Below, in pieces: positions 8,055 to 15,512 of a stretch of 34,015 nucleotides of DNA. Positions within the stretch are counted from its first letter, which is position 1; the number at the start of each line of letters is the position of its first letter. The notes under the pieces are model-generated. The model did not search any database. It saw only the letters and a list, made by a program, of their open reading frames with translations, and had not been told where the DNA came from. The stretch is from Clostridia bacterium. GTDB taxonomy: Bacteria; Bacillota; Clostridia; Oscillospirales; Acutalibacteraceae. A program made the position numbers and the translations under genes. The stretch is taken from NCBI GenBank assembly GCA_029226955.1, contig JAQXZA010000062.1, positions 1-34,015 on the forward strand. Direction: 5' to 3'.

Positions 8055-10001
8055 ATGAGCGATTCATACAGCCGTTGGTATAACGGATTCAGCGAAATGA
8101 TGGGTACGTTTGACAGCGATGAACTGTATGAGTCGCTTTATTCTCTTATACTCTCAGGAAATAATGCCTTTTCACTCAATAATAAGGTAATGGAAAAGGC
8201 AGTTGACATTTCGTGGGTAGAAGCTATTGAAAACGGACTTGTTCACCTTGATAATGTTATACGCAGTCCGAGAATGACTATTGAAGACGTGGAAAGTATC
8301 GTGCCTATTGCCCTCTCACGTAAAATTACGGTCGAGTCTGTAAAACATCTTGCACAGCACACTAATCTCATACAGGATTATGACGCAAAAACAGGAAAGG
8401 TGACTCCCTCAAAGGTACTCAACGTTTACAAAGAAGAAAGTATGATGACATACGAGAATAAGTTTGTCAATACATTGGTTGATAAACTTTACGTATTCAT
8501 AAACAGACGTTATGATAAACTTAAAGAAGTCAGAAATGACGAGGCTGTATCAACGCTTGAATATACATCTCAGATAGGCGAATCGGGCAGTAAAATGAAT
8601 ATAAGTCTGAAACTTGAAGCGATTGACAGCCTTGAAACAGTTGATGAAAGCGGTGCTACCACTTGGGACAGAATACAGAAAATCAAGGAAACCATTGAAA
8701 GCTACAAAGGCTCACAATTCTGTATGAAGATGGGCAGTGCCTATATCCGTCCACCTGTTATGCGAACAAATGCCATTATGAAAAATGTTGACCTTAAAGC
8801 CTGTCTGACATTATGGCAATTTATTGAAAGCTATGACAAGGTGGGTTATGAACTGACTGTGTCCGATACCGCACAAAAACCTGATGAATCCTATATGCAG
8901 GATATGTATAATCTTGTTGCACTCGGATTTATGCTTATGCGTTTCCATTCCGACAGGGATAACAGTGCAGAAGACCTCAAAACAAAAAAGAATAAACCTG
9001 TTTCCCCGAGAATTATAAGAAAATTTGATAAAACAAGTCAGGACGATTATGATATGCCTGTCGGTGTAAACTCTGAGGAAAGAGAACCTAACGAGTATTC
9101 GCCGTCAAAACTTTTCCCGAGGGACGCAAACGAGATTTTAAGTCAGTTTGATAAAATCATTGAAACAGAACAACTCTATATGGAGGCGGAAGAACGCAAG
9201 CGTATGGAGGAAGAGCGTATCGAGGAGGAGAAACTTCGTCGTATTCAGGAGGAAGAACGCAAACGTCAGGAACAGGAGCGTCTTGCCGCTATTCAGGCGG
9301 AAAAGGAACGTCTGGAACGGGAGCAGCGTGAACGTGAGGAACAAGAGCGTCAACTCCAGGAAATGCTGGAAAAACAAAAGAGAGAACAGGAAGAAAGAGA
9401 ACGTCAGGAAAGAGAAGAAGCCGAAAGACGAGAGAAAGAACGTCTGGAAAGAGAGCGGCTCAGAGCTGAGGCTGAGGCAAGAATGGCGGCTGAGGAACAG
9501 GAAGAAATACGCAGGGCTGCTGAGAAACTTGCAAGAAAAGAAAAAGAAAGACAGGAGAGAGAGGCAGAAGAGCATCGTAAACGCATTGAGGCAGAAAAAG
9601 CAGAACGTCTTGAACGTGAAAAGGCAGAGCGTGAAAGAGCTATCCGACTCAGGAGAGATCGTCAGTTTATCGAACAGAAACCGTTTGAGCAGATTTATCT
9701 TGAATATTCCAATAATATCTTTGTCATTATCAAGCGTAATTTAATAAAACAATTAAAGAAAAATGGCTTGATAAAGGAAAAACCGCTTACAGAAGTAGAG
9801 CGTGGTATTAAGGAAATTGAGGAACGCTGTCAGAAATACTATGAAGAAGAACAGGAACAGCTCCGCCGTGAACGTTCGGAAAAGAGAGCTGTTGCAAACA
9901 AGTATGACAGATATTCCAGCAGTTCGCTTAAACATTTACGCATAAAATTCCGTAATCTTGCTGACAAATGGGATAACAGACATTCACGGAAGAAGAAATA
10001 A
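8055..10001 (+). CDS. DUF2357/McrC-like protein with long charged coiled coil
   Basis: Residues 1-300 show blocks resembling DUF2357 proteins that accompany McrB-like ATPases: YENKFVNTLVDKLYVFINRRY (about 133-153, split here by a gap in conservation) and the YIRPPVMRTNAIMK region (230-243). Residues about 366-537 are an uninterrupted Glu/Arg/Lys/Gln-rich helix, predicted as a coiled coil of about 170 residues. A basic helical tail (540-648) follows. I see no PD-(D/E)XK nuclease motif, which DUF2357 partners of restriction systems normally carry. Ribosome binding site GGAAAGGGAAG lies just before ATG 8055, 57 bases after the AAA gene. The likely role is a structural or regulatory partner of the membrane AAA protein. 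The DUF2357 link is by eye and moderate; the coiled coil is certain. Confidence 0.6.
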   Translation: MSDSYSRWYNGFSEMMGTFDSDELYESLYSLILSGNNAFSLNNKVMEKAVDISWVEAIENGLVHLDNVIRSPRMTIEDVESIVPIALSRKITVESVKHLAQHTNLIQDYDAKTGKVTPSKVLNVYKEESMMTYENKFVNTLVDKLYVFINRRYDKLKEVRNDEAVSTLEYTSQIGESGSKMNISLKLEAIDSLETVDESGATTWDRIQKIKETIESYKGSQFCMKMGSAYIRPPVMRTNAIMKNVDLKACLTLWQFIESYDKVGYELTVSDTAQKPDESYMQDMYNLVALGFMLMRFHSDRDNSAEDLKTKKNKPVSPRIIRKFDKTSQDDYDMPVGVNSEEREPNEYSPSKLFPRDANEILSQFDKIIETEQLYMEAEERKRMEEERIEEEKLRRIQEEERKRQEQERLAAIQAEKERLEREQREREEQERQLQEMLEKQKREQEERERQEREEAERREKERLERERLRAEAEARMAAEEQEEIRRAAEKLARKEKERQEREAEEHRKRIEAEKAERLEREKAERERAIRLRRDRQFIEQKPFEQIYLEYSNNIFVIIKRNLIKQLKKNGLIKEKPLTEVERGIKEIEERCQKYYEEEQEQLRRERSEKRAVANKYDRYSSSSLKHLRIKFRNLADKWDNRHSRKKK

Positions 10002-10002
10002 T

Positions 10003-10665
10003 ATGAAAATCAAAAAAGGTCTTTTGAAAAAAATTCTGACTATTGCCTGTAATGTTTTTCTTGGCATTTGCGTAATATTTACCGTTTATGTTATGATAAG
10101 CAGTATGAACGGTAAAGTTGTGGACATTTTCGGAAAAAGTGTTCTCAGGGTTGTATCGGGTAGTATGGAGCCATCTCTTTATGAAGGAGATTATATTCTT
10201 GTTGAGAAAATTCCCTGTGAACAGCTTGAAAAAGGCGATATTATTACATTTTATTCCACAGATAAATCCATTTACGGTATGCCGAACACTCATAGAATAA
10301 TAGGTATCAATAATGACGGCAGTTTTGTCACAAAGGGCGACGCAAACATAAATGCAGATGAAGAAGTCGTTACTCAGGACAAAGTTATCGGAAAGTATTG
10401 CGGAAAAATACGGTTTCTGAGGTGGCTTGGTTCGTTTACATCTTTAAAAAAACTTATACTGCTTGGTGTTATCATTCTTATACTGATTATGGCTGTATAT
10501 GAGTTAAGGACTATTATTAAAGTCAGCAGAATGTCCGAAGATGAGAAGAAAACAATATATGACAAGAAAAAAGAAAAACTTATCAGAGAGGCTATCGAAA
10601 AGGAAAAACAGCGGCTTTATGATGAAAATTATAACGAACAGGACGAGGGGGGCGAAAAAGATTGA
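10003..10665 (+). CDS. Second SipW-type signal peptidase I
   Basis: The start is ATG 10003, preceded by GGAAGAAG; the longer in-frame start at 9958 lies inside the previous gene. Residues 9-32 form the N-terminal helix. The catalytic Ser54 is in VVSGSMEPSLYEGDYILV, His97 is in NTHRIIGI (Ser/His type), and Asp113 is in TKGDAN. A second helix (about 149-167) is followed by a charged, helical cytoplasmic tail ending in DEGGEKD. It is only about as similar to the peptidase at 5634 as family members usually are, so this is not a recent duplication. It starts one base after the stop of the coiled-coil gene and overlaps the following small gene, so it is co-translated with them. A second peptidase suggests a second substrate class or a dedicated maturation step. 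Confidence 0.85.
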   Translation: MKIKKGLLKKILTIACNVFLGICVIFTVYVMISSMNGKVVDIFGKSVLRVVSGSMEPSLYEGDYILVEKIPCEQLEKGDIITFYSTDKSIYGMPNTHRIIGINNDGSFVTKGDANINADEEVVTQDKVIGKYCGKIRFLRWLGSFTSLKKLILLGVIILILIMAVYELRTIIKVSRMSEDEKKTIYDKKKEKLIREAIEKEKQRLYDENYNEQDEGGEKD

Positions 10666-11117
10666 ATCAGGAAAAAATAATGAAAGTCAAAATGATAATA
10701 GCTATCGTCTTGAGTATTCTTTCAGTAGTGGCTATGTGTGTTTTTATTGCGTTGTATTTTGACGAAAAGGCGAATGTTCAACGCACTTACAGGGAAAAGT
10801 ATATGGAAAATCTTACATACGCCTGTGAGGAAATAGACACATATTTTGAAACTGAAAGAGATATTGAACTTCATTATAATATGATTCTTTCAGATGTAGG
10901 TGCCGCCAGAAATATGGTTTTTCTCATTGATGATTACAGTGAGGAAAAGCAGAAAACAATGAATACATTTCATTACTGCCTTGTGAAATACCCTGAGCAG
11001 ATGAAAGAAAAACTCAAAGAATCACGGACAGCAATGGACGACATAACCGCAAATCTTGATAAGGGCTATGATGAACTCAAAAAAATAACAGATTCCATTG
11101 ACAAACTTGGTACTTGA
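10662..11117 (+). CDS. Small single-pass membrane protein, unknown
   Basis: TTG 10662 overlaps the stop of the signal peptidase gene (TTGA arrangement) and follows a GGGGGG block at about 10647-10652, so translation is probably coupled. ATG 10680 is an alternative start. The protein has one membrane helix (about residues 10-32) and then about 115 residues of mostly helical, charged sequence with three Cys. The C-terminal end (LKESRTAMDDITANLDKGYD region) looks like a coiled coil. I recognise no family. Position at the end of the operon suggests an accessory component of the SipW/AAA system. Confidence 0.65.
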   Translation: MNQEKIMKVKMIIAIVLSILSVVAMCVFIALYFDEKANVQRTYREKYMENLTYACEEIDTYFETERDIELHYNMILSDVGAARNMVFLIDDYSEEKQKTMNTFHYCLVKYPEQMKEKLKESRTAMDDITANLDKGYDELKKITDSIDKLGT

Positions 11118-11135
11118 CGGAAAGAGTGATGTTAT

Positions 11136-11360
11136 ATGTTTGAAAAGCGAAAAATCAAAAAAGAGATAAAAAAATGTCAGAAAACTATTGAACAGATAGA
11201 AAAAAAGAGGGCTCGTTCACAGGCGGCTCTTGTTCAGGCGGTTCTTCTTCAGGAAAAGACAAATGATGCTGACGTTGAATGGTTCAATAAATATACAGGT
11301 GAAATTACTGCCTGTCGTAACCGTATGCTTGAACTGAAAGACAAGCTGAAAAAATTATAA
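11136..11360 (+). CDS. Small helical coiled-coil protein, unknown
   Basis: This 74-residue basic protein is almost entirely predicted helix, with Lys/Glu heptad-like patterning (residues 3-36 and 56-74). It has no membrane segment or signal. The ribosome binding site GGAAAGAG lies about 9 bases before ATG 11136, and the gene follows the small membrane protein by 18 bases, ending just before the operon terminator. It may bind the coiled-coil partners encoded upstream, which is inference from position only. Confidence 0.6.
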   Translation: MFEKRKIKKEIKKCQKTIEQIEKKRARSQAALVQAVLLQEKTNDADVEWFNKYTGEITACRNRMLELKDKLKKL

Positions 11361-11395
11361 TTCAGAAACAGTCGGAATATTACAGATTTATTCAG

Positions 11396-11435
11396 GGACA
11401 GAGAGAAAAATTTTCATTATCTCTTTGTCCTTTTT
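11396..11435 (+). terminator. Terminator of the SipW/AAA operon
   Basis: An 11-bp stem (11396-11406 with 11420-11430, one G-U pair) is followed by TTTTT at 11431-11435. It defines the right end of the eight-gene operon. Confidence 0.85.
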
Positions 11436-11438
11436 GTA

Positions 11439-11458
11439 ATGTACAGAATGTTGTACAT
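11439..11458. promoter_or_regulatory. Palindromic operator candidate before the MBL gene
   Basis: ATGTACA (11439-11445) and TGTACAT (11452-11458) form a perfect 7-bp dyad with a 6-base centre. The right half covers the -35 box of the promoter at 11451-11479, so a dimeric repressor bound here would block RNA polymerase. The cognate regulator is not recognisable in the window. Confidence 0.55.
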
Positions 11459-11479
11459 CTGTTTATGTTATGATATAAT
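11451..11479 (+). promoter_or_regulatory. Promoter of the MBL/DUF3006 operon
   Basis: TTGTAC (11451-11456), 17-base spacer, TATAAT (11474-11479). The predicted start near 11486 leaves a leader of about 45 nt ending in GAGGTG at 11520-11525. Confidence 0.7.
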
Positions 11480-11531
11480 AACGGTGCGATAAATTTTATC
11501 GGACAAGTTATAATTAAATGAGGTGTTTTTG

Positions 11532-12449
11532 TTGAAATTAAAAAGTATTATGGCATTTATTGTTACAGCGATTATGGCATTTTCGCTGTGCGGCTGTGCG
11601 GAACTTCAAAGATTTATTGACGAGGATTTAAGCGGTTCTGAAAATTCACTGACAGAAAGCACAAACAGTACAGACGGCAACCATAAAGCTGAAAAAGGCA
11701 AACTTGTGAGTCATTATATTGATGTCGGACAGGGCGACAGTGAATTTATTGAACTTCCTGACGGCACAACAATGCTTATTGACGCAGGTACGGCGGATTA
11801 TGGCGAAACAGTGGTTAATTATATCAAGAATTTAGGATATTCAAAAATCGACTATCTTGTCGGAACACACCCTCACGCAGACCATATAGGCGGTATGCAA
11901 AAGGTTGTCAAGTCATTTGATATAGGCAGTGTTTATATGCCAAAGGCAAGCACCAATACCAAAACATACGAAAATCTTCTTAAAGAAATAAAAAACAAGG
12001 GCTTAAAAATAAAAACCGCAAAAGCCGGTGTTTCTGTAATTTCTGATAATGATTTAAAAGTCGATATTCTTGCACCGAACAGCAGTAAATATGATGAAAT
12101 TAATAACTATTCGGCAGTAATTAAAATTACATATAAGAATAATAAATTTCTTTATATGGGCGACGCTGAAAAGCTGAGTGAAGATGAAATAAAGGCAGAT
12201 GTTTCAGCAGATGTAATAAAAATCGGACATCACGGCAGTACATCGTCATCATCAAAGAATTTCGTCAAAAAAGTCAAGCCACAATATGCCGTTATCTGTG
12301 TCGGCAAGGATAATACGTACGGACACCCGAAAGATTCAATCATAAAACGCTGGAAAGATATTGGTGCAAATATATTGCGTACCGACAAGAACGGCAGTAT
12401 TACTATAACATCTGATGGCAGTGATATTTCAGTAAGTACCGAAAAATAA
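11532..12449 (+). CDS. Extracellular ComEC/Rec2-like metallo-beta-lactamase lipoprotein
   Basis: TTG 11532 follows GAGGTG by 6 bases and gives 305 residues; TTG 11529 and GTG 11523 are in frame, but 11523 sits inside the ribosome binding site. The N-terminus is a lipoprotein signal (about 1-21) with lipobox L-C-G-C and lipidated Cys22. After a Ser/Thr-rich linker, the MBL fold begins with YIDVGQGDSEFIELPDG, as in ComEC C-terminal domains. The metal motif THPHADHIGG carries His113, His115, Asp117 and His118. YMGDAE and KIGHHGS supply the later ligands. It should be a cell-surface hydrolase, probably nuclease- or phosphodiesterase-like given the ComEC resemblance; the substrate is not shown. 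The following DUF3006 gene is a common companion. Confidence 0.85.
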   Translation: MKLKSIMAFIVTAIMAFSLCGCAELQRFIDEDLSGSENSLTESTNSTDGNHKAEKGKLVSHYIDVGQGDSEFIELPDGTTMLIDAGTADYGETVVNYIKNLGYSKIDYLVGTHPHADHIGGMQKVVKSFDIGSVYMPKASTNTKTYENLLKEIKNKGLKIKTAKAGVSVISDNDLKVDILAPNSSKYDEINNYSAVIKITYKNNKFLYMGDAEKLSEDEIKADVSADVIKIGHHGSTSSSSKNFVKKVKPQYAVICVGKDNTYGHPKDSIIKRWKDIGANILRTDKNGSITITSDGSDISVSTEK

Positions 12450-12461
12450 GAGGTGAGTATA

Positions 12462-12659
12462 GTGCGAGTTATAATTGACCGATTTGAAGGGGAATATGCC
12501 GTTGTTGAAACGGACGACGGAAATTTTGTCAATCTTCCGAAAATACTTGTTCCCGACGCACACGAGGGAGATGTTGTTGACATCATCATAAATCGTGAAG
12601 AAACAGAAAAACGCAGTGAGAATATACAAAATCTTATGAATGACCTTTTTGAAGACTGA
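12462..12659 (+). CDS. DUF3006 family small protein
   Basis: GTG 12462 lies 9 bases after AAGAGG (12447-12452); GTG 12453 would touch that site and is rejected. The 65-residue protein begins RVIIDRFEGEYAVVETDDG and contains VPDAHEGDVVDI, both typical of DUF3006, a small beta-barrel-like family often encoded beside ComEC-like MBL proteins. No signal or membrane segment. Its biochemical role is unknown. Co-transcribed with the MBL gene; a terminator follows immediately. Confidence 0.8.
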   Translation: MRVIIDRFEGEYAVVETDDGNFVNLPKILVPDAHEGDVVDIIINREETEKRSENIQNLMNDLFED

Positions 12660-12663
12660 ATAA

Positions 12664-12703
12664 AACGGGGACTGTAAAACGCATACAGTCCCCGTTGATT
12701 TTT
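12664..12703. terminator. Bidirectional terminator between DUF3006 and SPFH genes
   Basis: A perfect 13-bp stem (12664-12676 with 12684-12696) has a 7-base loop. T-rich sequence lies on the plus side (12699-12703), and A-rich sequence at 12662-12665 serves the minus side. It sits between two convergent genes. Confidence 0.85.
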
Positions 12704-12721
12704 GGTTTATGGAATTGATTT

Positions 12722-13579
12722 TTATTCAGCCGGCTTGGAAGAAGTTTCTGTCTTGCTTGTTTCGCCGTCGTCAAGACCGAGGAAAAGATTTCCGTCACCG
12801 CCATAATATTTAGGCATTTCACCATTCCATTTTTTGATAAATTCAAGTTTAATGATGTTGTCTGTTACCTGATTGTTTTTAATCTTCATAGCCTCAGCCT
12901 CACCTGACGCCTCTGTGATTGTCTGTTCAGCCTCTGTTTTGATTCTTTCAAGGTCATACTGTGCTTTGAGTGCATTCTGTTCAGCAATCTGTTTTTCTTC
13001 GATAGAAGTGTTGAATGCCTCGCTGAACTGGAAGTCCGTTATGTTAAAGCTGTCAATAAGTATGTATTTGTCCTGGAGTTTTTCCTGTAATAAAGTTTTC
13101 ATTTTTTCTGAAACTTCACTACGCTTTGTGATAAGCTGTTCAGCGGTGTATTGTGAGGTTACCGCCTTTATACATTCTGAAATTGCGGGGGATATGACTG
13201 TATCTTTGTAGTTTGTGCCGATATTCTGATACAGTTTATCTACCTTTGAACTGTCAACCCTGAAATTGACAGCGATAGAACTTGTTATTGTCTGCAAATC
13301 CTTACTTGCTGAGGCATTGTCTGATGATTCGTATTTCTGTACACGTGTGTCGATTATTTCCACTGACTGAATGAACGGAATTTTGAAATTGATTCCCTCA
13401 TTATAGATTGTACCTGTAACAGCACCCATATTCATCTGTACACCTTTGTTACCGGCGGGAACGATAGATATACTTGACGCTGCAAGAAAAATTAACACGA
13501 TTGCAACAACGACAATAATAACGCCTGTTCTTATTTTTTTAGCATTCGGATTGATATTGATAACCTTGTTTTCAGCCAT
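12722..13579 (-). CDS. SPFH/Band 7 (prohibitin-like) membrane protein
   Basis: Residues 19-36 form a single N-terminal membrane helix. SIVPAGNKGVQMNMGAVTG (about 37-55) and EGINFKIPFIQSVEIIDTRVQ match the start of prohibitin-type SPFH domains. The domain runs to about 195 and is followed by an Ala/Glu-rich helix (about 190-245) used for oligomerisation in this family. The C-terminus is Ser/Thr-rich. The length of 285 residues is normal. AAAGGA precedes the ATG on the minus strand. SPFH proteins scaffold membrane microdomains and often regulate membrane proteases; no protease gene is adjacent here. Transcribed alone and convergent with the MBL operon. Confidence 0.88.
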   Translation of the reverse strand: MAENKVININPNAKKIRTGVIIVVVAIVLIFLAASSISIVPAGNKGVQMNMGAVTGTIYNEGINFKIPFIQSVEIIDTRVQKYESSDNASASKDLQTITSSIAVNFRVDSSKVDKLYQNIGTNYKDTVISPAISECIKAVTSQYTAEQLITKRSEVSEKMKTLLQEKLQDKYILIDSFNITDFQFSEAFNTSIEEKQIAEQNALKAQYDLERIKTEAEQTITEASGEAEAMKIKNNQVTDNIIKLEFIKKWNGEMPKYYGGDGNLFLGLDDGETSKTETSSKPAE

Positions 13580-13643
13580 TTTTTCTGAATCCTTTCATTT
13601 TTTGAATTTGATTTATACCGATTTTTAAAAATCAGATACGATA

Positions 13644-13672
13644 ATGATAAGGTATTATCATAGCTTTGTCAA
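13644..13672 (-). promoter_or_regulatory. Promoter of the SPFH gene with overlapping dyad
   Basis: Read on the minus strand: TTGACA (13672-13667), 17-base spacer, TATCAT (13649-13644). A 7-bp dyad, ATGATAA-GGTA-TTATCAT (13644-13661), overlaps the -10 box and could be an operator. Confidence 0.75.
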
Positions 13673-13698
13673 GAAAAAAGTAAAAATCCAAAATTATC

Positions 13699-13731
13699 AA
13701 TAATTGTAGCAACAATGTCGCTACAATTATT
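13699..13731. promoter_or_regulatory. 12-bp inverted repeat, probable toxin-antitoxin operator
   Basis: AATAATTGTAGC (13699-13710) and its perfect reverse complement (13720-13731) flank 9 bases. The right arm overlaps the first bases of the -35 box of the TA promoter. RelB-type antitoxins and their toxin complexes commonly repress their own promoter at such dyads. No T-run follows, so a terminator is less likely. Confidence 0.6.
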
Positions 13732-13758
13732 GACTTTTTATTTGTGTATGATTATAAT
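13730..13758 (+). promoter_or_regulatory. Promoter of the toxin-antitoxin operon
   Basis: TTGACT (13730-13735), 17-base spacer, TATAAT (13753-13758); GGAGG lies at 13776-13780 before ATG 13789. Confidence 0.8.
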
Positions 13759-13788
13759 ATAATTATAATGATATTGGAGGTCAGAAAA

Positions 13789-14094
13789 ATGAAAAATGTT
13801 GTTTCAGCACCGAAAACAGATATGTTCCGTTTAAGAATAAATCCTGAAATTCGTTCTGAAATTGAAGAAATTTACGCAAAAAACGGACTTACACTTACTC
13901 AGGCGATAAATATATTTATTCAGCAGTCCATAAATGTCGGAGGACTGCCGTTCAGTGTTACAGAGGATAATGCCGAATATATAAAGGCTCAGTCAATGAA
14001 AAGGTTAATGCAAGAGCTTGAATACGGCAAAAATTCGGGAGAACTTATTGACGAATCTGAGGTATATAAAATGCTTGGGGTAAATGAAGAATGA
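13789..14094 (+). CDS. RelB/DinJ-family antitoxin
   Basis: The start at ATG 13789 has GGAGG 8 bases upstream; the longer in-frame start at 13744 lies within the promoter and is rejected. The 101-residue protein has the ribbon-helix-helix signature MFRLRINPEIRSEIEEIYAKNGLTLTQAINIFI split over residues 9-41, typical of RelB/DinJ antitoxins. The acidic C-terminal half would bind and neutralise the toxin. The stop overlaps the toxin start (ATGA), so the two are translationally coupled. Confidence 0.88.
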   Translation: MKNVVSAPKTDMFRLRINPEIRSEIEEIYAKNGLTLTQAINIFIQQSINVGGLPFSVTEDNAEYIKAQSMKRLMQELEYGKNSGELIDESEVYKMLGVNEE

Positions 14095-14399
14095 AAATAT
14101 ACTACCGTCCTGCCGCAATAGAGGACATAAAAAACGTGTCCGACTATCTGGAAAACGTTTTGAAAAATCCTGTTGCGGCACAAAAACTGAAAAGAAAAAT
14201 TCTTAACGGTATCTCACTGTTAAAGGAAAATCCTGAAATGGGTGTACTGTTAAAAAATAAATATGAAGAAGTTGATTCAGATTATCGTTTTATCACAATC
14301 AACAAACATTTGGTGTTCTATGAAATCAACGACGATACAATAGAAATTGTCCGCATAATAGACGGGCGGACGGATTATATGACAAATCTTTTTCAATAA
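14091..14399 (+). CDS. RelE/ParE-superfamily toxin
   Basis: A 102-residue basic protein with the RelE/ParE layout: MKIYYRPAAIEDIKNVSDYL, two helices (about 10-50), then a beta-sheet with YRFITINKHLVFYEINDD and IEIVRIIDGRTDY. IDGR-x-DY is common in ParE/RelE toxins of this clade. Members either cleave ribosome-bound mRNA (RelE) or inhibit gyrase (ParE); the sequence does not settle which. It overlaps the antitoxin gene by 4 bases and is followed by a terminator. Confidence 0.87.
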   Translation: MKIYYRPAAIEDIKNVSDYLENVLKNPVAAQKLKRKILNGISLLKENPEMGVLLKNKYEEVDSDYRFITINKHLVFYEINDDTIEIVRIIDGRTDYMTNLFQ

Positions 14400-14403
14400 A
14401 AAC

Positions 14404-14429
14404 GGCTGAGTTATCTCAGCCATTTTTTT
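14404..14429 (+). terminator. Terminator of the toxin-antitoxin operon
   Basis: A 7-bp GC-rich stem (14404-14410 with 14415-14421), TTAT loop, and seven Ts at 14423-14429. Confidence 0.88.
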
Positions 14430-14470
14430 GATATAAGGTTGCCTGTCCGATAAAAAATAATGATTATGCG

Positions 14471-14665
14471 TCAGTTACTGTTTTGTTCGTCGTCGTTTTC
14501 GGATACGTCCCGTATTACCATATAATTCATCGGCGTAATCGGAAAATTGAATTGCGACGGAATAATTCTTGCGTCAGGATTCAGGGGATATTTTTCATTG
14601 CCTGTGGGATAAAACGGAACTCCTATTTCATTTTTGTTATCAAAGGGGTCTTTTTTTCTTGTCAT
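14471..14665 (-). CDS. Small Pro/Asn-rich protein, unknown
   Basis: On the minus strand GAGGTG lies 9 bases before the ATG at 14665, which selects this start over the one 12 bases upstream. The 64-residue product (MTRKKDPFDNKNEIGVPFYP...) is polar, rich in Pro and Asn, has an acidic end (ENDDEQNSN), no Cys, no signal and no membrane segment. I do not recognise the family. The good ribosome binding site and ordered composition suggest it is real. It is convergent with the TA operon and divergent from the DUF4830 gene. Confidence 0.5.
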   Translation of the reverse strand: MTRKKDPFDNKNEIGVPFYPTGNEKYPLNPDARIIPSQFNFPITPMNYMVIRDVSENDDEQNSN

Positions 14666-14811
14666 TATATTATTCACCTCACTCAGATATTATATGAATA
14701 TGCGACACTATAATATTCCTTTGCTTAAAAATATTCGTAAAGCACAGAAAAAATTTTCGGATAAATATATGCTTACGAAAATATATATATATAAAAGGGG
14801 AGTGTGTGAAT

Positions 14812-15288
14812 ATGTTTGTTTTTTCGTTAAGTCCGAAAAAAATTCAAAAAAAATTTATAATTATTTTTTCGTTGGTTATATTTTTTTGGGTTATGCTTGT
14901 GATTTTTGTTTTTATTCTGAAAAGACAAAATACGACAGTTAAATATGACGGCGGTTCGTATAATACAAAAGCAGAAAGCATTGAGGACATAAGAAATTTT
15001 GCGTTGCAGTTTGGCTGGAAAATAAAATCTCAGCCTGAGGAAGTAACAAATATACTTATTCCGTCATACTTTAATGATATTTATGAGCATTATAATGCTA
15101 TACAAAAGGAAATGGGACTTGATTTGTCAGGATATAGGGGCAAAGAATGTTGTAAATACAGCTTTAAAGTTCTGAATTATCCCGATAATGATGATGTAAA
15201 TTTGAATATTATTGTTTTTGACGGCAGAGTTATAGGAGGAGATTTGAGCGAAAATATTATGGACGGATTTATGAAAAAATTCACATAA
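14812..15288 (+). CDS. DUF4830-containing membrane-anchored protein
   Basis: ATG 14812 follows AAGGGGAG by 9 bases; GTG 14806 is an alternative start. Residues about 15-37 form one membrane helix. The outer domain has the DUF4830 blocks: RNFALQFGWKIKSQPEEV, IPSYFNDIYEHYNAIQKEMGLDLSGYRGK (in two conserved parts), VLNYP and FDGRVIGGDLS, ending DGFMKKF. The family is common in Clostridia, is often near sporulation or envelope genes, and has no known activity. Transcribed alone; no terminator is obvious after it. Confidence 0.75.
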   Translation: MFVFSLSPKKIQKKFIIIFSLVIFFWVMLVIFVFILKRQNTTVKYDGGSYNTKAESIEDIRNFALQFGWKIKSQPEEVTNILIPSYFNDIYEHYNAIQKEMGLDLSGYRGKECCKYSFKVLNYPDNDDVNLNIIVFDGRVIGGDLSENIMDGFMKKFT

Positions 15289-15367
15289 GCTGATTAAGTG
15301 AAATACAGATTTATAACCTTACAGGCATTATAGTACAATATAGACTTTGAATAGTCCTATTATGTAT

Positions 15368-15396
15368 TTGACACTGTAACAATGTTGTGTTATCAT
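15368..15396 (+). promoter_or_regulatory. Promoter of the acyl-CoA synthetase gene
   Basis: Consensus TTGACA (15368-15373), 17-base spacer, TATCAT (15391-15396). The leader of about 110 nt is very AT-rich and ends in AAGGAG before ATG 15513. I see no structure in it. Confidence 0.75.
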
Positions 15397-15512
15397 ATCA
15401 AATACAGGCAAAAAATATTTTTATGTAATAAAAAGATATTATTGTACTATTACGTTCTATATTGTATCTGTTATTTGTTAAAAATAAATATTAAAAAAGA
15501 AGGAGTAAAAAA

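Noticed and set aside
9138-9744. Several long frames on both strands across the coiled-coil gene
   Set aside because: The repetitive Glu/Arg/Lys codons leave other frames open by composition; the products are low-complexity Leu/Phe/Ser or Arg/Lys strings with no start signals.
6414-10001. Straightforward annotation as an McrBC type IV restriction system
   Set aside because: The AAA protein is membrane-anchored, no nuclease motif is visible in the partner, and the pair is flanked by secretion genes; kept as an alternative only.
14634-14942. A plus-strand frame overlapping the DUF4830 start
   Set aside because: It crosses the promoter region in the wrong frame, while the DUF4830 frame has conserved blocks and a ribosome binding site.
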